This document shows, in pieces, positions 61,909-64,000 of a DNA stretch of 64,000 nt (positions within the stretch are counted from its first letter, which is position 1; every line of letters starts with the position of its first letter). The notes below the pieces were generated by a model. That model did no database searches. It had not been told where the DNA came from and saw only the letters and a program-made list of their open reading frames with translations. The DNA comes from Alteromonas sp. 1_MG-2023 (GTDB lineage Bacteria; Pseudomonadota; Gammaproteobacteria; Enterobacterales; Alteromonadaceae), in contig NZ_JAUOQH010000004.1 in the NCBI RefSeq assembly GCF_030547075.1, forward strand, positions 186,001 through 250,000. The letters are read 5' to 3'. Both the position numbers and the translations under genes were made by a program.

Positions 61909-62544
61909 CTAGGCATTACCACTATGTTTAGCGGTTTCGTAACCCCACCGCGCCACTAAAGATTGTTCAACGCCAAGGTGATCAAGAATACGAGCGACAA
62001 CAAAGTCGACCAAATCTTCGATGGTCTTAGGGTTATGATAAAAGCCAGGCGCCGCTGGCATTATTGTGGCCCCCATTTGTGACAATTTAAGCATATTTTC
62101 CAGATGGATAGAGGACAGTGGCATTTCACGAGGCACCAATATCAACTGGCCTCTTTCTTTTAATACCACATCGGCGGCTCGCTCTATCAAATTGTCGCTA
62201 GCACCAACGGCAATAGACGACAGCGTGCCGGTAGAGCAAGGGCATACTACCATCTTGGCTGGCGCTGCCGATCCTGACGCGACAGGCGAAAACCATTCTT
62301 CTTTTCCAAATACTTGTACTTGGCCTGGCTTACCGCCGCAATGCTCAATAAAAAAAGCACTGGCATCTTCAGGCCTAGCGGGTATTTTTATATTTTCTTC
62401 TGTAGCCATGACCACTTTGGCCGCAGAAGAAATTAGCACATACACTTGGTAGTCAGCTTTTACTAACGACGTGAGTAGCGACAGTGCGTATGGGGTGCCG
62501 GAAGCGCCCGTAATGGCTAGGGTAATTTGCTTATCATGTTTCAT
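61909..62544 (-). CDS. ubiX: Flavin prenyltransferase UbiX
   Basis: UbiX prenylates FMN to make the cofactor for UbiD in ubiquinone synthesis. The 211 residues have [14 protein letters not shown] (FMN/dimethylallyl site), the [32 protein letters not shown] segment, and [36 protein letters not shown], all typical. It overlaps the mpl stop by one base (TAATG), so both are on one transcript. Confidence 0.95.
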   Translation of the reverse strand: MKHDKQITLAITGASGTPYALSLLTSLVKADYQVYVLISSAAKVVMATEENIKIPARPEDASAFFIEHCGGKPGQVQVFGKEEWFSPVASGSAAPAKMVVCPCSTGTLSSIAVGASDNLIERAADVVLKERGQLILVPREMPLSSIHLENMLKLSQMGATIMPAAPGFYHNPKTIEDLVDFVVARILDHLGVEQSLVARWGYETAKHSGNA

Positions 62545-63923
62545 TATTCTACCTCGATTGACGGGGTAAGTACGCGTAAAACACGGTCATGGATGCCTTC
62601 AAAACCACCATTGCTCATAATAAGAATATGATCGCCAGGGCGCACTTCGCTTTGCAATACTTTTACAATGTTTTCAACATCATTAAATACGGTGGTTGGC
62701 GCTGGGCTATTCGCTGCGGCTTCTTTCAAAGACCAATCTAGCCCCTGAGGTTCATACACATAAACTGCATCAGCTGCTTGCCATGATTGGGCAAGGGTAT
62801 TTTTATGCACCCCCATTTTCATGGTGTTCGAGCGTGGCTCTAGCACAGCAAGTATGCGCGCATTACCTATTTTCTTACGAAGTCCGTCAATGGTGGTGGC
62901 AATGGCAGTGGGGTGATGAGCGAAGTCATCATAAACTGTGACTGGTTTACCTTCAGCTTCTAACGTAACTGTGCCTTTTACTTCCATACGACGCTTAACG
63001 TTTTTAAAGCTTGATAGTGCCTCGACGGCATCGTTAAGAGTAACACCGGCATGATGAGCCGCAGCAATAGCCATGAGTGCGTTATCGACATTGTGCTGGC
63101 CTAGCAGTTCCCACTTTACTTCGCCCACAACGTCATTGTTAAACAGCACGTTAAACTGGCTACCGTCTTTATTAATAAGCTCTGCAGACCATTCTTTGCC
63201 TAAACGTTGGCGCTGTGACCAGCAGCCTTTTTTCAGTGTTTCTTCAATAGAAGGGGTATGTTTAGGGGTTAGAATTAGGCCATTTTCTGGCACCATGCGC
63301 ACCAAGTGATGAAATTGGGTTTGAATGGCGGCTAAATCAGCGAAAATATCGGCATGATCAAACTCTAAGTTATTAATCACCAATGTTTTAGGGCGGTAAT
63401 GCACAAACTTTGAACGTTTGTCAAAAAAGGCACTGTCGTATTCGTCAGCTTCTATAACAAAAAATGGGCTGTCACCTACACGAGCAGACACACCAAAGTT
63501 TTCAGGTACGCCGCCTATAAGATAGCCAGGATTCAATTCACTGTACTCTAGAATCCACGCCACCATGCTGCTGGTGGTGGTTTTTCCGTGGGTGCCCGAT
63601 ACGCCAATTACCCATCTATCTTTTAATAAGTTATCAAGTAGCCACTGTGGGCCACTGGTATACGGCAAGTTTCTGTTTAGCACGTACTCAACCGCAGAAT
63701 TTCCACGAGACATGGCATTACCGATAATGACCATGTCTGGAACAGGTTCGAATTGGTCAGTATCGAAACCTTCGGTAAGCTCGATGCCAAGCGCTTCAAG
63801 CTGGGTACTCATGGGTGGATACACATTGGTATCTGAGCCTGTGACCTTATGGCCCAAGGCTTTCGCAATGGCTGCTATGCCACCCATAAAGCTACCGCAA
63901 ATACCTAAAATATGTACATGCAT
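62544..63923 (-). CDS. mpl: UDP-N-acetylmuramate:L-alanyl-gamma-D-glutamyl-meso-DAP ligase Mpl
   Basis: Mpl recycles the murein tripeptide by joining it to UDP-MurNAc with ATP. The 459 residues match E. coli Mpl (457). The Mur ligase pattern is clear: an N-terminal Rossmann domain ([28 protein letters not shown]), P-loop [14 protein letters not shown] (about 107-120), the [16 protein letters not shown] carbamylated/metal region, and [11 protein letters not shown] in the C-terminal domain. No promoter was resolved in the 77 bases before the window end. Confidence 0.96.
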   Translation of the reverse strand: MHVHILGICGSFMGGIAAIAKALGHKVTGSDTNVYPPMSTQLEALGIELTEGFDTDQFEPVPDMVIIGNAMSRGNSAVEYVLNRNLPYTSGPQWLLDNLLKDRWVIGVSGTHGKTTTSSMVAWILEYSELNPGYLIGGVPENFGVSARVGDSPFFVIEADEYDSAFFDKRSKFVHYRPKTLVINNLEFDHADIFADLAAIQTQFHHLVRMVPENGLILTPKHTPSIEETLKKGCWSQRQRLGKEWSAELINKDGSQFNVLFNNDVVGEVKWELLGQHNVDNALMAIAAAHHAGVTLNDAVEALSSFKNVKRRMEVKGTVTLEAEGKPVTVYDDFAHHPTAIATTIDGLRKKIGNARILAVLEPRSNTMKMGVHKNTLAQSWQAADAVYVYEPQGLDWSLKEAAANSPAPTTVFNDVENIVKVLQSEVRPGDHILIMSNGGFEGIHDRVLRVLTPSIEVE

Positions 63924-64000
63924 AGCGAATTCTCATTTTTTACTGCATTGAATACTGGCTACTTTATCAGAACAGCAGCAGGTTAAATAATGCATTTTTA

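Noticed and set aside
62066-62452. Plus-strand frame opposite ubiX
   Set aside because: It is antisense to ubiX with no ribosome-binding site or motif; a coding shadow.

Overview
The window looks like a chromosomal segment of a marine gammaproteobacterium of the Alteromonas/Alteromonadaceae type. The evidence is gene content and order: trmH-recG-rsmJ; lptM-lysA-dapF-DUF484-xerC-yigB with uvrD nearby; ubiX-mpl; argP/argO; moderate G+C; and many GGDEF/EAL signalling genes. No rRNA, tRNA, CRISPR array, prophage, transposase or integrase was recognised. This is mostly core chromosome with small accessory operons. The species assignment is inference from protein resemblance, not from a search.

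Layout. 1-3.8 kb: 3' end of trmH, recG, rsmJ and a Prx5-type peroxiredoxin, closed by a terminator. 4.1-8.5 kb: an iron locus headed by a near-perfect Fur box, with an unrecognised helical periplasmic protein followed by an overlapping FbpABC ferric-iron ABC transporter. 8.5-14.3 kb: a GGDEF/EAL protein, a DUF2892 protein, a YhiN-type flavoprotein, an unknown secreted protein and MscS. 14.6-20.2 kb (minus strand): a periplasmic-TPR diguanylate cyclase, a DUF3034 outer-membrane protein, a membrane-anchored truncated globin and a TonB-dependent receptor. 20.4-23.0 kb: methyltransferase and argP divergent from argO, then sugE/gdx. 23-29.4 kb: DUF1499 and J-domain proteins, a gap with a perfect 20-bp inverted repeat and a possible BRCT-gene remnant, then an RND efflux adaptor and pump.

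29.4-34.9 kb: a small alpha/beta hydrolase, a translationally coupled pair (CoA-transferase/hydrolase-GNAT fusion plus histone-deacetylase-like enzyme), and on the other strand a chemoreceptor coupled to a membrane-anchored thioredoxin-like protein. 35-43.1 kb (minus): zntB, a DUF3300 protein, ribA, a large 7TM-PAS-GGDEF-EAL protein, and selO with a small overlapping partner. 43.3-50.2 kb: a GST, recQ, a thioesterase, mgtE, rarD and a two-REC GGDEF regulator; rarD and the regulator share a palindromic overlapping 3' end. 50.3-60.0 kb (minus): uvrD, yigB, xerC, DUF484, dapF, lysA, lptM, a glycosyltransferase and a PAP2 phosphatase, with cysE on the plus strand. 60.4-63.9 kb: rraA, an S1/P1 nuclease, ubiX and mpl.

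Most genes are housekeeping. The parts most worth attention are the Fur-controlled helical protein with FbpABC, the lipoprotein-like truncated globin operon, the acyltransferase/deacetylase pair, the chemoreceptor/thioredoxin-like pair, the palindromic rarD/regulator ends, and the large inverted repeat at 24969-25013. Four separate c-di-GMP proteins lie in this one window. Several starts were moved from the longest open frame because a Shine-Dalgarno site, an overlap or a signal peptide favoured an internal codon.
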